From Cylindrodendrum hubeiense (taxonomy: Eukaryota > Ascomycota > Sordariomycetes > Hypocreales > Nectriaceae), in NCBI GenBank assembly GCA_014621425.1, contig JAANBB010000005.1, positions 124,001-188,000 on the forward strand: a stretch of 64,000 bases of DNA, read 5' to 3'. The notes under the pieces are model-generated. The model saw only the letters and a program-made list of their open reading frames with translations, was not told the origin of the DNA and did no database searches. The position numbers were made by a program, and so were the translations under genes. Below, piece by piece: positions 1 to 9,632 of this stretch (within the stretch, counting starts at the first letter, position 1; every line of letters starts with the position of its first letter).

Positions 1-441
1 GTAACGTTGGGGCTGGGAAAGACGAGCCGTATGAACGACTCGGCCCAGTGGCTGAGCAGATAGGCGTCCCTTGACGATGTAAATGCAATGCCGGATTTGG
101 GAGGCGGCCGGAGAGTGAAACTACTCGCGGCCGAACTGTATGCCGAGCCTGGCATCGTTCTTCGCCTCGGCGTTGGAGGTGGAGACATCATGTCCGGCTC
201 AAAGCCGACGCTCACCCACTTCAACTGCTTCGTGTACCCATCACAAGCCACCCCCCTGTCGTTGCAGTTCTGGCACTGCGGGCGTTTCTCGTCGCACTTG
301 ATGCGGATAGCTCGACATGTCAGGCAACCTGTGGAGAGTTATCAGCCCACAATGTCTGAGGGTGTTTGAGGGTGTTGACTGACCTGTGCGTGATCGACGG
401 TAATAAAGCTGCGGCTCCTCTGCCATCATGGTCGTCCCCAT
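1..441 (-). CDS. Zn(II)2Cys6 transcription factor, N-terminal part (cut by window edge)
   Basis: Fungal binuclear zinc-cluster regulator, nuclear DNA-binding. The ATG at 441 opens exon 1 (384-441, phase 1). The intron is 329-383 (GTCAGT donor, CTCCACAG acceptor) and exon 2 runs 1-328 and off the window. Splicing gives a perfect cluster: Cys at about residues 21, 24, 31, 38, 41 and 48 (C-x2-C-x6-C-x6-C-x2-C-x6-C), with a CDEKRPQC core. Downstream is a Pro/Ser/Arg-rich stretch and then a region starting the usual regulatory part. The intron just before the first Cys is common in this family. It is divergent from the copper amine oxidase that starts at 1489, so it could be a local regulator, but this is only inferred. 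About 128 residues are visible; the remainder lies to the left. Confidence 0.85.
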
Positions 442-1488
442 CTTGTCTATTCCACCGAGGTTTTCCAAATTACTGGGCTCGGCAATTGGCCTTTCACTGG
501 GTACACGACGTTGGGTTTCGATGAATTTGGTATCTCAGCTCTCGCTCGTCCTACCGGCATCTTTTCGGCCGATGCCGAGATATCAAGATATCAAGATTGG
601 GGGTCGATACGGGCATCTATGTCCCTCACACAGGATAACACTTCGTCATACCGCGCCGTAAGTGCTCACAGCGTTGCAAGTTGAACTTTTGCTCGCATCG
701 GGGACTCTCAATCAGGCTTGACGGTCTGCTGTGAGGTTCTAATCGCTCACGAACTGATGGCGTCCTTGCTCTTATCAAGTTGTCTGGGGTCCAGGATATC
801 GTGTCCCAATACGGGTTGGTCTGGTGGGACGCGATGCATCCCCCGCTTCGCGCCCCTCATCCGACTGTCCCGAGTCATGTTTGGTCGCTCTTTATTTCAC
901 GCTTAGTCTCAACCTTGTTCATCCTGCAGCGTCTTTAGGTCTTTATCGGTCTTGAACTTGTTACATAACCTTATCATCGCCTTTGTCTTATCAGGCAAAG
1001 AGGAGTCTTCTCTCCCACACAGCACCGACGTCGGCTTAGAAATGCTCCATATCGCATCGATCAAGCGTTGGATTGCCACGTGCTGCCATGGCCCTAGCTT
1101 GGTCGGGAATACCACACCGGCCACTTCGCCGTCTATTGAGCTCTTATCATGGCGATCGCCAAGAACAAGTCTTGGCAACAAACAATATGCACTCCAGCCT
1201 TCGGTAAGGCGTATCTTTTCCGAACAAGTCTTAGTTAGTTTAATACAATTGAGTGGGCTTGACGATTCACAAGTTTTTCCGCGAAGATGCGGGCCATTTG
1301 AGGTAAAGATTGTGAGAAGTTGATGATGCCCCGACAGACAACAGAATGCAGTGTTACTGTTGATGCATGCCGGATTTTCGGTCTATAAGAAGACTTCAGC
1401 TCGTCTCTAAAATGACGAAATTGCATCTCTCAGAGCACTCTCGAAGCTCAAACTCAGGCTGAGTCGATTATCTCCAAACAGAGCCTCA
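442..1488. other. Intergenic, shared divergent promoter region
   Basis: About 1 kb between the zinc-cluster gene (minus) and the amine oxidase (plus). Open frames here show no recognisable protein. A TATA-like TCTATAAGAA lies near 1381-1390, about 100 bp before the amine oxidase ATG. Confidence 0.5.
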
Positions 1489-3944
1489 ATGAAGTCCTCG
1501 GTCATCTTTACGACTCTCTTGGGCCTGGCGTTGGGAGTAGCTGCCGCTCCGCGCCGAACCTGGAATGTCCATTCCGGTCCAAACAACTACAAGGCAGGCT
1601 CCATTCGGCGACGATCTCTCGAAGAGAGAGCCGAGACCTGCCCCATCCCAGTCGACAACATCATCACGGCTCCCAAGACGACACCTTTCAAGCCTCTGAC
1701 TGACGATGAGCTGGAGACGTTACTCAAATTTCTTCTCAATGAGGAGACCGGTCTCAACTTGACGGACTCGGCAAGCCCAGACCTGTCAATGAGTGACAAC
1801 TACATTTCCCACGTTGAGGTCTTGAAGCCGAATAAAACGGACATCCTCAACTATCTCGACGGTAATGCGACCAAGGTCCCCAGATACGCTAGAGTGACGC
1901 TGTACGAAGGCGCTGCACAAGTCCCCGGTATTACAGATTACATGGTATGTTTCATTTTCTCATTCAGCTTCAGCGCACTAACAGTATGATAGGTGGGCCC
2001 TTTCCCAATTGGATGCGACACCAAGATCAAGCCTCTCAATTATTTCTACAACGGCGTCAATGGCCCCAAGGTCCTTGTCAATGCTGGGTACAATGACGGC
2101 CCCCGCAGCGCTGCAATCGACAACATTGTCGGCAAGACAATGTCTAGCATTGCCGACATCACCCTAGACCTCATCGGCTTTGCCTATTATGGTGCAGGTG
2201 ACGAGAGGAATAATGCGACATACTTTGTGCCGAACCCGAGCTCCAAGGACGGAACTTCTGCCCTCATCTGGACCCCGTGGCGACGTACTGGACTCGCACC
2301 GTATGACCAGCCTTCTGACCTGTATGTGAGCTTCGATGTGACCGGTACCGACCCTTCTCTGTACTCGGCAAAGATGCTTGTGTATAATCTGGTCGTGTAC
2401 GAGACTGTTGATGCTTTCCGAAAAGCCTACGAAGAGGGTAAGGTCATTCAGTCAACGCCTCCTACCACCAACACCACCTTCCTACACAAGGATCGCTTCG
2501 GTGCCGTTAGAAATCTCGAGGATCGTATGGCCCCAACAGTTCTTGAATTGGATGGCAAGAGATACTCGGTTGACAACGATAACGGCTACATCGAATACCT
2601 TGGCTGGAAGTTCTACACCAGATTTGATCGTGACATTGGTATCCAATTTTACGACATCAAGTTCAAGGATGAGCGAATCATGTACGAGCTCTCGCTCCAA
2701 GGTTTGTCACAACTCCTTTCTGGCTCTGAAATGGTCAACTAAGAGATTTAGATGCCATTGCCCAGTATTCCGGACATAATCCATTCCAGGCCGGCACCGC
2801 ATACATGGATCGGTACTATGGTATTGGTGCTCAGAGCAGCCGCTTGATTCCTGGTTATGATTGTCCCTACCACGCCACCTACTGGAGCCCAACTTTCACC
2901 GATGGCACCTCGACCACCAAGTTCAACAACACTATCTGCATCTTCGAGACTGATATTGGTGTCCCGATAACTCGCCACCAAGACCAGAGTTACATACAGG
3001 CTACCAAGGGATCTAAGCTTGTCGTGCGCCAAGTTGCTACCGTTGGCAACTACGATTACCTCTGGGATTACTCTTTCCACGTTGACGGAACTGTCACTGT
3101 CGACGCCCATGCCTCTGGATACGTCCAGGGCAACTACTTCCGCCCAGATGATGAAGGCAAATGGGGCCCTCGCATTGCTGAGACCATCGCCGGCACGCTT
3201 CATACTCACGTTATGAACTTCAAGGCCGATTTTGACCTTCTTGGTACCGAAAACACGTTCCTGAAAACCGAGATCGTTGTCAAGAATGTCACCCAGCCCT
3301 GGTACCCCGAGCTCGGCGAATTCGAAATGATGGGATACGAATTTAATGAGGTCAAGACTGAGGACGAAGGCCTCCTCTCGGTTCCGGCAAATGGGCAGAC
3401 CATGTACACTGTCATCAACAAGGACAAGTTGAACAAGTGGGGAATGCCTCGTGGCTACCGCATCGTTCCCGGTCTGTCCAACGTTCACCTTGCATCCCAG
3501 AAATCGCCCTTCTTCCTCAAGTCGGCCGAGTTTGCGAAGCAAGCATTCGCTGTCTCGCGCCAAAAGGACTCGGAGCATGCATCTTCTGCTGCACTAAACC
3601 AGAACGCCCCGGCCGCGCCACTGGTCGAGTTCTGGAAGTTCTTCGACGGCGAGCCTCTGGTTCAGGAGGACTTGGTTGTCTGGGTTAACCTGGGCATGCA
3701 TCACTACACTCGATCCGAGGACATTCCCAACACCGTTATGCTGGAGGCGCACTCCAACATCATGTTTGCTCCCCAAAATTGGGGTGATACTGAAGGCACC
3801 GTCGACCTCACCAATGCCATTATATACAACGGAGATAATGTCAACAGCGACGGAATTGTCGAGCCTGAGACCAACGGTGTTGAGCCACCGGAGTGCCTTG
3901 TTTTGTCTCCTGAGGATGAGCTCCTCGGTGTGTTTGAGACCTAA
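1489..3944 (+). CDS. Secreted copper amine oxidase (primary amine oxidase)
   Basis: Oxidises primary amines to aldehyde, ammonia and H2O2 using copper and a self-generated topaquinone. Three exons, 1489-1944, 1993-2701 and 2752-3944; introns 1945-1992 (48 bp, phase 0) and 2702-2751 (50 bp, phase 1). Product about 785 aa. The N-terminus is a signal peptide (MKSSVIFTTLLGLALGVAAA). Exon 3 carries the cofactor motif N-Y-D-Y (precursor Tyr about residue 489). A YDCP segment upstream holds the expected catalytic-base Asp. The copper ligands are an H-T-H pair (LHTHVMNF) and a C-terminal HH-containing segment. Several N-x-T/S sites fit secretion. Length suits fungal members. A role in using plant or host amines as nitrogen source is inference. 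The start is fixed by the signal peptide and the good upstream context. Confidence 0.93.
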
Positions 3945-4035
3945 ACGGACTAGGAGATTAGAGGAAGCGGGAATGGTGTGTGATCCTTTTTGGGAAACTC
4001 TCACTGGGATATTTCAGTCTTGATAGCTTAGTAGT

Positions 4036-6315
4036 CTACCCTAATATTACTTGAGCGGGCTGAGACCCCATGTGATCCTCCCACCAGCTTTCTAGCGCCT
4101 CTCCACTTGCCCGCCGATATGATACACCACTGATTGTCTCTACCAGGAGAACAAAGTAACAATCTCGCGGATTCATACCGGGAGCCCTTAGATAACTCTG
4201 ATTGTCTATAAAATAGTCAGTCTTGAAGTTGAGAAGTGATTCCAGTAGCATAGACAACTGACCATGGGGCTGTCCTGTCTCGTCAACATCTCGTATTATA
4301 TCATCACCCAGCCAAGTTGACCAGCCCTTCGCGATTGCAATGAACTCTAGAGTGCTTCCCTTACTCCGAGTTAAAAAGCCCGTAGCAAGCTCTGAGCTAG
4401 GCATTGCGAGCGAAATTACAGTGGCATTGTCGTATTGGATCTGAACACGCCGCGGGTAATCCTGGACACTCGAAACGAGGCTTTCTTGAGTGATTGGAAG
4501 GCTGACACGACTTGTTTCACAGAAAAGGTATTGAGTTTGTTCGCTAAGTGTCGGAGTATCCGCCCATTGTAGTACAGGTACCTCATACCTGTATTCTTGT
4601 ACAGGGTCTGATGTGTGAGAGTAGACGTGATTTGGTTCTCCACCGGGCAATTTGAAGCGCTGGACTTGGTGTTGCCGCTCATTCAGTCGTTGACTCCACC
4701 CTTCCAGCGTCTCCGAATTTGCATCATCTGAGGATTTCAATTTGTAGTTGTACCACTGTGACCCAACTTTCCGTTTGTTCGATGCATTCGGAGATGCCAT
4801 GGTGAACCATTGTGTGACTGGCTCGCGAAACCCGGACTTTTGTTCTGGGTAGTGCCATGCCTTTATGAATTGAAACTCGGCGTCATATGGAAAGGTGATT
4901 TCTCCTTGCCAACCAATCCACGACCAGCTAGGAAGCCCGGCGTTCTTGGCTATGGTTGCATCGGTCGTATACCTTCTTTCAATATCGGAATAGAGAGAAG
5001 ACCATGCCAGGAAGATATCAAAGAAGAACTCAGAGAGTCCGAAAAGAAGACCTCCAGGATGGACCCTGTGAAGCATGGCCTGGATTCCGGCAAACGACTT
5101 CGGGGCATCTTCAGACATGGTGAGGGATTTTATATTGAACTCAGACACAGTACTTGTCAAGTCCCAGACACTCGGAGATGGGCCAAACTTCTCCCGGGCG
5201 GCCAATGACCATTTGTTGTCTGCTAGTGGATTTACTTCCAGGTGTTCATACCAACAAGCGCACTGGCACTGCCACTTTAACGGGCCATGGTTGAATACAA
5301 TACGGCGCCGGGAGAACAGCCACTCTTGAAAGGTCCAAGAGCGTTGGGAATAGGCATGCTTCGTCCCTGAGGATGGATCCAGTGCTAATGATCCTGCTGC
5401 AAGTTTGTCGCCGCCGGCAAGCTCATAGACCCGAAGTTCGAGATCTCTTGGGTGGGAAATTCCCTTGAGCCCTCGGAGCCCAAAGTCAGCCCCCGAACCA
5501 GTGGCTCCCATGATGCAGAAGTGAGCGTTTGCGTATATCAGCTGCATCTGGTTCAGATTCCGCGTCAGACTTTCCAGATCGTCCTGTATTATGCACAATG
5601 CATCGATCCAGATGTATCTTTGTCCCACGGCTTTGACGATATCCATTGCATTGCGGATTGTGGGTGGAAGCTGCGACGCAAACTGCCCTGTGCTCAATAT
5701 GCCCGGTTGTTGCAACTGCTTCAGCATGTCTTCCGTATTCTTGCGATAGCTGCATTGTCCCCAGGTGTATGACAAGGCAGTATATCTTGTTCCCTTGCCT
5801 GGAGATGAGACCACGCATCCTTGGACCACGTCGACTAGCCATTCGGGATCGACGGGCGCAACGCCTTTAAACCAACGTGGAACATTGCATTTGTCCCCGT
5901 GTTCACGCTCACATCTCGAAACCCAGCCGAGGATGGTCTTCAACTCAATCCACTGTGGGTCTGGCAAAATGCCTCGTCCAAGACGAAACTCTTGGTCACC
6001 ACGGGATACAAGCTCCATTGGAGTCGTAGAAACATTGTCAAAGACAATATCTCCCTCCGGAGTGACTTCAGCAAGGCCTAGTCGAGTGGCAGTCTGGTTG
6101 GATTCCTTTTTGATGGCCAAGAGACGATCGGGATAGTCCGTGACGGGTCTATCAAAGTTGGCGGCGCGACGAATGGATTCAGTGTGGGGACAATCGCCAT
6201 CTAGCACGTCGGCCACCGTCCCGAGTACCTCGTCATCCCATTCCTCAAACTCGGCAGTGTAGATGTCGAGAATGGTTGCGCAGACTTCACAGTCAGTTTC
6301 CTCATCGCTTGCCAT
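4036..6315 (-). CDS. HET-domain protein
   Basis: Heterokaryon-incompatibility (HET) protein of 759 aa in a single exon. Members of this ascomycete family trigger growth arrest or cell death after non-self contact or in NLR-like pathways. HET signature blocks are in order: LSYTWG at about 181-186, YIWIDALCIIQDD at about 234-246, then an R-S-W-T-F-Q-E-W block near 330. A Cys-rich N-terminal stretch (CEVC near 9-12, later CEREHGDKC) often precedes HET domains in this architecture. The C-terminal half has no domain I recognise. The gene is convergent with the amine oxidase, with only 91 bp between stop codons. Confidence 0.9.
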   Translation of the reverse strand: MASDEETDCEVCATILDIYTAEFEEWDDEVLGTVADVLDGDCPHTESIRRAANFDRPVTDYPDRLLAIKKESNQTATRLGLAEVTPEGDIVFDNVSTTPMELVSRGDQEFRLGRGILPDPQWIELKTILGWVSRCEREHGDKCNVPRWFKGVAPVDPEWLVDVVQGCVVSSPGKGTRYTALSYTWGQCSYRKNTEDMLKQLQQPGILSTGQFASQLPPTIRNAMDIVKAVGQRYIWIDALCIIQDDLESLTRNLNQMQLIYANAHFCIMGATGSGADFGLRGLKGISHPRDLELRVYELAGGDKLAAGSLALDPSSGTKHAYSQRSWTFQEWLFSRRRIVFNHGPLKWQCQCACWYEHLEVNPLADNKWSLAAREKFGPSPSVWDLTSTVSEFNIKSLTMSEDAPKSFAGIQAMLHRVHPGGLLFGLSEFFFDIFLAWSSLYSDIERRYTTDATIAKNAGLPSWSWIGWQGEITFPYDAEFQFIKAWHYPEQKSGFREPVTQWFTMASPNASNKRKVGSQWYNYKLKSSDDANSETLEGWSQRLNERQHQVQRFKLPGGEPNHVYSHTSDPVQEYRYEVPVLQWADTPTLSEQTQYLFCETSRVSLPITQESLVSSVQDYPRRVQIQYDNATVISLAMPSSELATGFLTRSKGSTLEFIAIAKGWSTWLGDDIIRDVDETGQPHGQLSMLLESLLNFKTDYFIDNQSYLRAPGMNPRDCYFVLLVETISGVSYRRASGEALESWWEDHMGSQPAQVILG

Positions 6316-6889
6316 GGCCGCGCTGTGGGTGCACCTCTAGGTACCAGAGCCAAGATGGAGGGGATTGAGTTGTATTTTGCTCTAGCACTTTGGCCAATCG
6401 CGTGACCAGGTCGAGCCGCCTTACATTTTAGGTATGAATTGCGACTCCGCTCAATCATGGATTCGACACCCTGGTCCACTAATAACACTGCGTAAGCCAG
6501 CATCCATCCAAAGCTTCAGGGTAGGTTCTGACGGAACTGGGCATGCACCATATTCCGTCAAGCTGTGAAGAAATTGTCGTTGGTAATATCCATATCGCCT
6601 ACACTGTTTGGTTGTTTTACAGCGATCAGCCCTTGTACAACCTCCTCTCACCCTTCACAACTGCCCCAACAATACGTTGCAACAAGCTCTCGGTAATAGA
6701 CTCAGAAAAGAAAAGGCTCTTATTTCTTTTATTTCATTACTTTTCTAATACTAACAGCTGTAGCTACTACACAAAGATATATATCTTTTGAGTATGTAGT
6801 GGCAGTTGGTTAAGCCGCCGGGTGTAATAACTTGGCTAAGTGTACTCGTGTTTCCGTCTCAATCTGACACCCGTGTGCTTCAACGCTAC
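6316..6889. other. Intergenic
   Basis: 574 bp between two minus-strand genes: the HET promoter and the 3' side of the MFS gene. The 6700-6800 part is AT-rich. No gene or RNA recognised. Confidence 0.5.
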
Positions 6890-8878
6890 CTATACATCCT
6901 TGCGGTAAGCAGCGAGCAACCTGCGATAGAATGGCTTTGGGGCATCCGATGACTCCGCGTGATCATCAGACTGTCGTTGCGGCACATCAACCTGCTCACC
7001 ATCGAGACCCGTGTTCGTGACAGCGTTCTGCTGCTTGCCCAGGTAATAGTTGGGCATTAAGAAGGTGGCAAACAACGGCACGACAGCCAAGAGAAGGGCA
7101 GTGGTGGCAATGTGGCCGTTGACATGGGAATACGCACGGATGGCGCCCTGCCTGATTGGACTATCGAAGTCGTATGCGGTACGTAGCGTCCTTATGCTTC
7201 CGTAAAGCTCTGACATGGTCGCCTCGTCGACGCCGGGCATCTCCTTTCTCATGCGATCGAGCATCTCATTCGTCCAGATAGCAGATGAGACGGCACTGCC
7301 CACAGATGAACCCAAGGTGGACCACAGCGAGAGTAGGGCGATGATTGAGGCCATATCCTCGTGCGGCACCGAAGCCTGACTGCCTACGCGGGCACCGACA
7401 ATGTTGAAGGAGCCCAAGCAGAAAACAAGCTGGGCAACGACCAGGCGGGCGGTGTCTTGCACCATGTCGCCGCTGCTTGACACTAGCAGGCCGTAACCCG
7501 TCAGTCTACCGATGGCGCCAAAGACCATCAAGGTCTTGTATCGATGCGTGCTCCTCTGAACGAGACCGACAATGGGCCCCAGGAGACTGAGTCCCATGGT
7601 AGTGATACCCATGAATATGGTCCACTCATAAGTTGACCACTCTTTAATGATGTAGATGTAGGAGGAGAAGTAGGTGTTGCGGACTGCCGAGGCCATCTGA
7701 TTGAAGGTGTAGATGGTGACCGCGGCGAGAAACGTGCGGTTCTTAAGGATGCGCTTCGTCATGAGTGGCTTTGGGGCAAGGTATACTTCGAAGAGAGTAA
7801 AGACAATGAGCAGGACGAAGCCGACGACGAGCATGGCAATTATTCTTGCGTTGGCCCAGCCGCCATCGGCGTTCTCTGCAAGGGTGAAGGGCAGCAGAAT
7901 GAGTGAGAAAGCTGTTCCGAGGATAATGAGCCCAGCAACGTCGATGTCGATCAGGCCCTGGCCAAGGAGTTTTATCCAGTAGAGGAAACCCCTGGACCCA
8001 GTGGGCTCCTCGGAGTCATCCGCAGCCCCGGTTCTCACGCGCTTGGAGGCAGCCATGGTAACCATACCCATCTTCTCTCCTCGCCGCTGCATCGAATACA
8101 GAGTGAAGATGGCTGGTGTAAGTAGGACAGGCACGAGGATGGCAAACATGCCCAATCCCCATCGCCAGTTGTCGACGAAGCCTTCGGCGATGAAACCGTT
8201 GATGGGTACAGTAACAACAAAGGGGATCGACAAGGCGGCACCGAAGAAACCTCGCCACTCCAGCGGGGTCAGGTCACCAACGATGATGTCGCTTAGAAGG
8301 TCGAGCCCGGACTTTCCGACCGAAGTGAAGCAGATGCCCACCGTGTAGGCCGCAAAGGTGCTGGAGGTCGCTGCGACAGCAAAGCCGACGATATAGAATA
8401 CCAGGATGACAACGTAGGTGGTGGGACGCGAGGTAACGTCTGCCAACTTTCCAATAAAGGGCTTGCTGATGGCTCGGATGATCTGACTGGCGGTGCTGAC
8501 GGCGGCGAGCGAGCTGTGCTGTCCGAACGTCGAACTGGCCATGGTGGTGAAGATGGACGACGTGATGCCCTGGTCGAGCGCATAGGCGAACATGGTCAGG
8601 CCGATGGAGATGCCCAGCAACCAGAGCAGTGTCTTGCCAGACTTGCCAGATTGGTACAGGACCTTGTTGAAGGCCTCGACCCTACTGACTCCAATTTCAG
8701 CGTGGACATCACTCGAGGCCGAGTCAGGGTCTGGCTGTGAAAGAACAGCCTTGGGGTCGTCAGGTCGTGTCGCTCCATAGTGAGTCGTTTCTTGGCTCAA
8801 CAGTGATGAGCGTGACACCACAGCTCCGTCACTGGTCTCGGGTTGACCAGCGCCTGGGGCTCTAGCTGGCGTTGACAT
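6890..8878 (-). CDS. MFS siderophore-iron transporter-like protein
   Basis: Plasma- or vesicle-membrane carrier of the fungal siderophore transporter (SIT) branch of MFS, 662 aa, single exon. A hydrophilic N-terminal tail of about 75 residues precedes V-E-A-F-N-K and the first membrane span (LLWLLGISIGLTMFAYALDQG). Hydrophobic segments continue along the protein, compatible with the 14-span layout of SITs. Family-typical parts are the ALDQG end of TM1, the KPFIGKLADV loop, a GDLTPLEWRGF segment and the R-N-x-T-F/Y-F-S-S-Y-I-Y motif. A hydrophilic tail follows the last span. The upstream region carries spaced ATCTGATA motifs (9330-9464), as expected for control by a SreA/URBS1-type GATA repressor. 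The substrate siderophore cannot be read from sequence. Confidence 0.85.
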   Translation of the reverse strand: MSTPARAPGAGQPETSDGAVVSRSSLLSQETTHYGATRPDDPKAVLSQPDPDSASSDVHAEIGVSRVEAFNKVLYQSGKSGKTLLWLLGISIGLTMFAYALDQGITSSIFTTMASSTFGQHSSLAAVSTASQIIRAISKPFIGKLADVTSRPTTYVVILVFYIVGFAVAATSSTFAAYTVGICFTSVGKSGLDLLSDIIVGDLTPLEWRGFFGAALSIPFVVTVPINGFIAEGFVDNWRWGLGMFAILVPVLLTPAIFTLYSMQRRGEKMGMVTMAASKRVRTGAADDSEEPTGSRGFLYWIKLLGQGLIDIDVAGLIILGTAFSLILLPFTLAENADGGWANARIIAMLVVGFVLLIVFTLFEVYLAPKPLMTKRILKNRTFLAAVTIYTFNQMASAVRNTYFSSYIYIIKEWSTYEWTIFMGITTMGLSLLGPIVGLVQRSTHRYKTLMVFGAIGRLTGYGLLVSSSGDMVQDTARLVVAQLVFCLGSFNIVGARVGSQASVPHEDMASIIALLSLWSTLGSSVGSAVSSAIWTNEMLDRMRKEMPGVDEATMSELYGSIRTLRTAYDFDSPIRQGAIRAYSHVNGHIATTALLLAVVPLFATFLMPNYYLGKQQNAVTNTGLDGEQVDVPQRQSDDHAESSDAPKPFYRRLLAAYRKDV

Positions 8879-9632
8879 GCTGTCTTTTGGCTTTTGCTCA
8901 GACGGCTTCGGACTATGATCTAGTGACCGTATGGGCGAGGAGTAAGGTCGAAAGGAAGACGGTTGACGCAGGGCGGCTCATTCTTTTACGCGGATGCACG
9001 CTCCACATGGAAAGCAAACCCGGCCAGCAGGCGTGGATCGTATGGTCCCTGGTTTTATCCGTCTGTCTGATTTTTCTTCTCCATTATTAATGCCCCCATA
9101 CTGCCAAGCTGCAAAGTTGCCAGGTCACAGGTCCTGATCATCTATTTCTTAGCCAGATACGGAATACTATACTACGTAGTACGACCCTACTGGGCCGATG
9201 CAGGGATGTACAAATTTGATTACAAGCTACATGCGTAGTAGAAGTCCACGAACGACCCACAAGCGGAAATTTTCAACTTCCAACAAGGTTAAAGTTTGGA
9301 GCCTTGTGGGGTCGTATAACTTGGCAAGGATCTGATAAAAAATTTGCTTGTCTAGTGTGCTACGCAGTAATATTATGCCGCCGACACCAGTAATGAATCA
9401 CAGAAGTCTTCCCATATCAGATCTTCCCCCAGCCTTATCAGATCATTCCCAAACCCTATCAGATCATTCACCTCAAACCCGCCCGATTTGTGCAAATCGC
9501 CGTGGTTCGTAATTTCTCAAATACCAAGATATCCACCAAAATGGGTCCGTCCTAAAATGATATCGATTTCGCACTTGGTTTTATGTAATAGAGCTATGCG
9601 CTCATTCTTACACTAATAAATAGCCAATCCAA
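8879..9632. other. Divergent promoter region of MFS gene and ABC relic
   Basis: 750 bp with no coding signal of its own. It contains the GATA motif cluster described separately and a palindromic CTACGTAG at about 9173-9180. Confidence 0.5.
9330..9464. promoter_or_regulatory. Cluster of four ATCTGATA (SreA-like GATA) motifs, three phased at 21 bp
   Basis: ATCTGATAA occurs at 9330-9338. Its reverse complement TTATCAGAT is at 9435-9443, with close variants ATATCAGAT at 9414-9422 and CTATCAGAT at 9456-9464. The last three start exactly 21 bp apart and share flanks of the type TATCAGATC(A/T)TTC. The iron-responsive GATA repressors SreA/Sre/URBS1 are known to recognise ATCWGATAA. The cluster lies about 450-590 bp upstream of the siderophore-carrier ATG and 170-300 bp upstream of the decayed ABC transporter, so it may once have served both. 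General GATA factors such as AreA could also bind. Confidence 0.65.

Noticed and set aside
952..1323. Overlapping plus and minus frames in the amine-oxidase promoter
   Set aside because: Mutually antisense, no motifs, and in a normal promoter interval.
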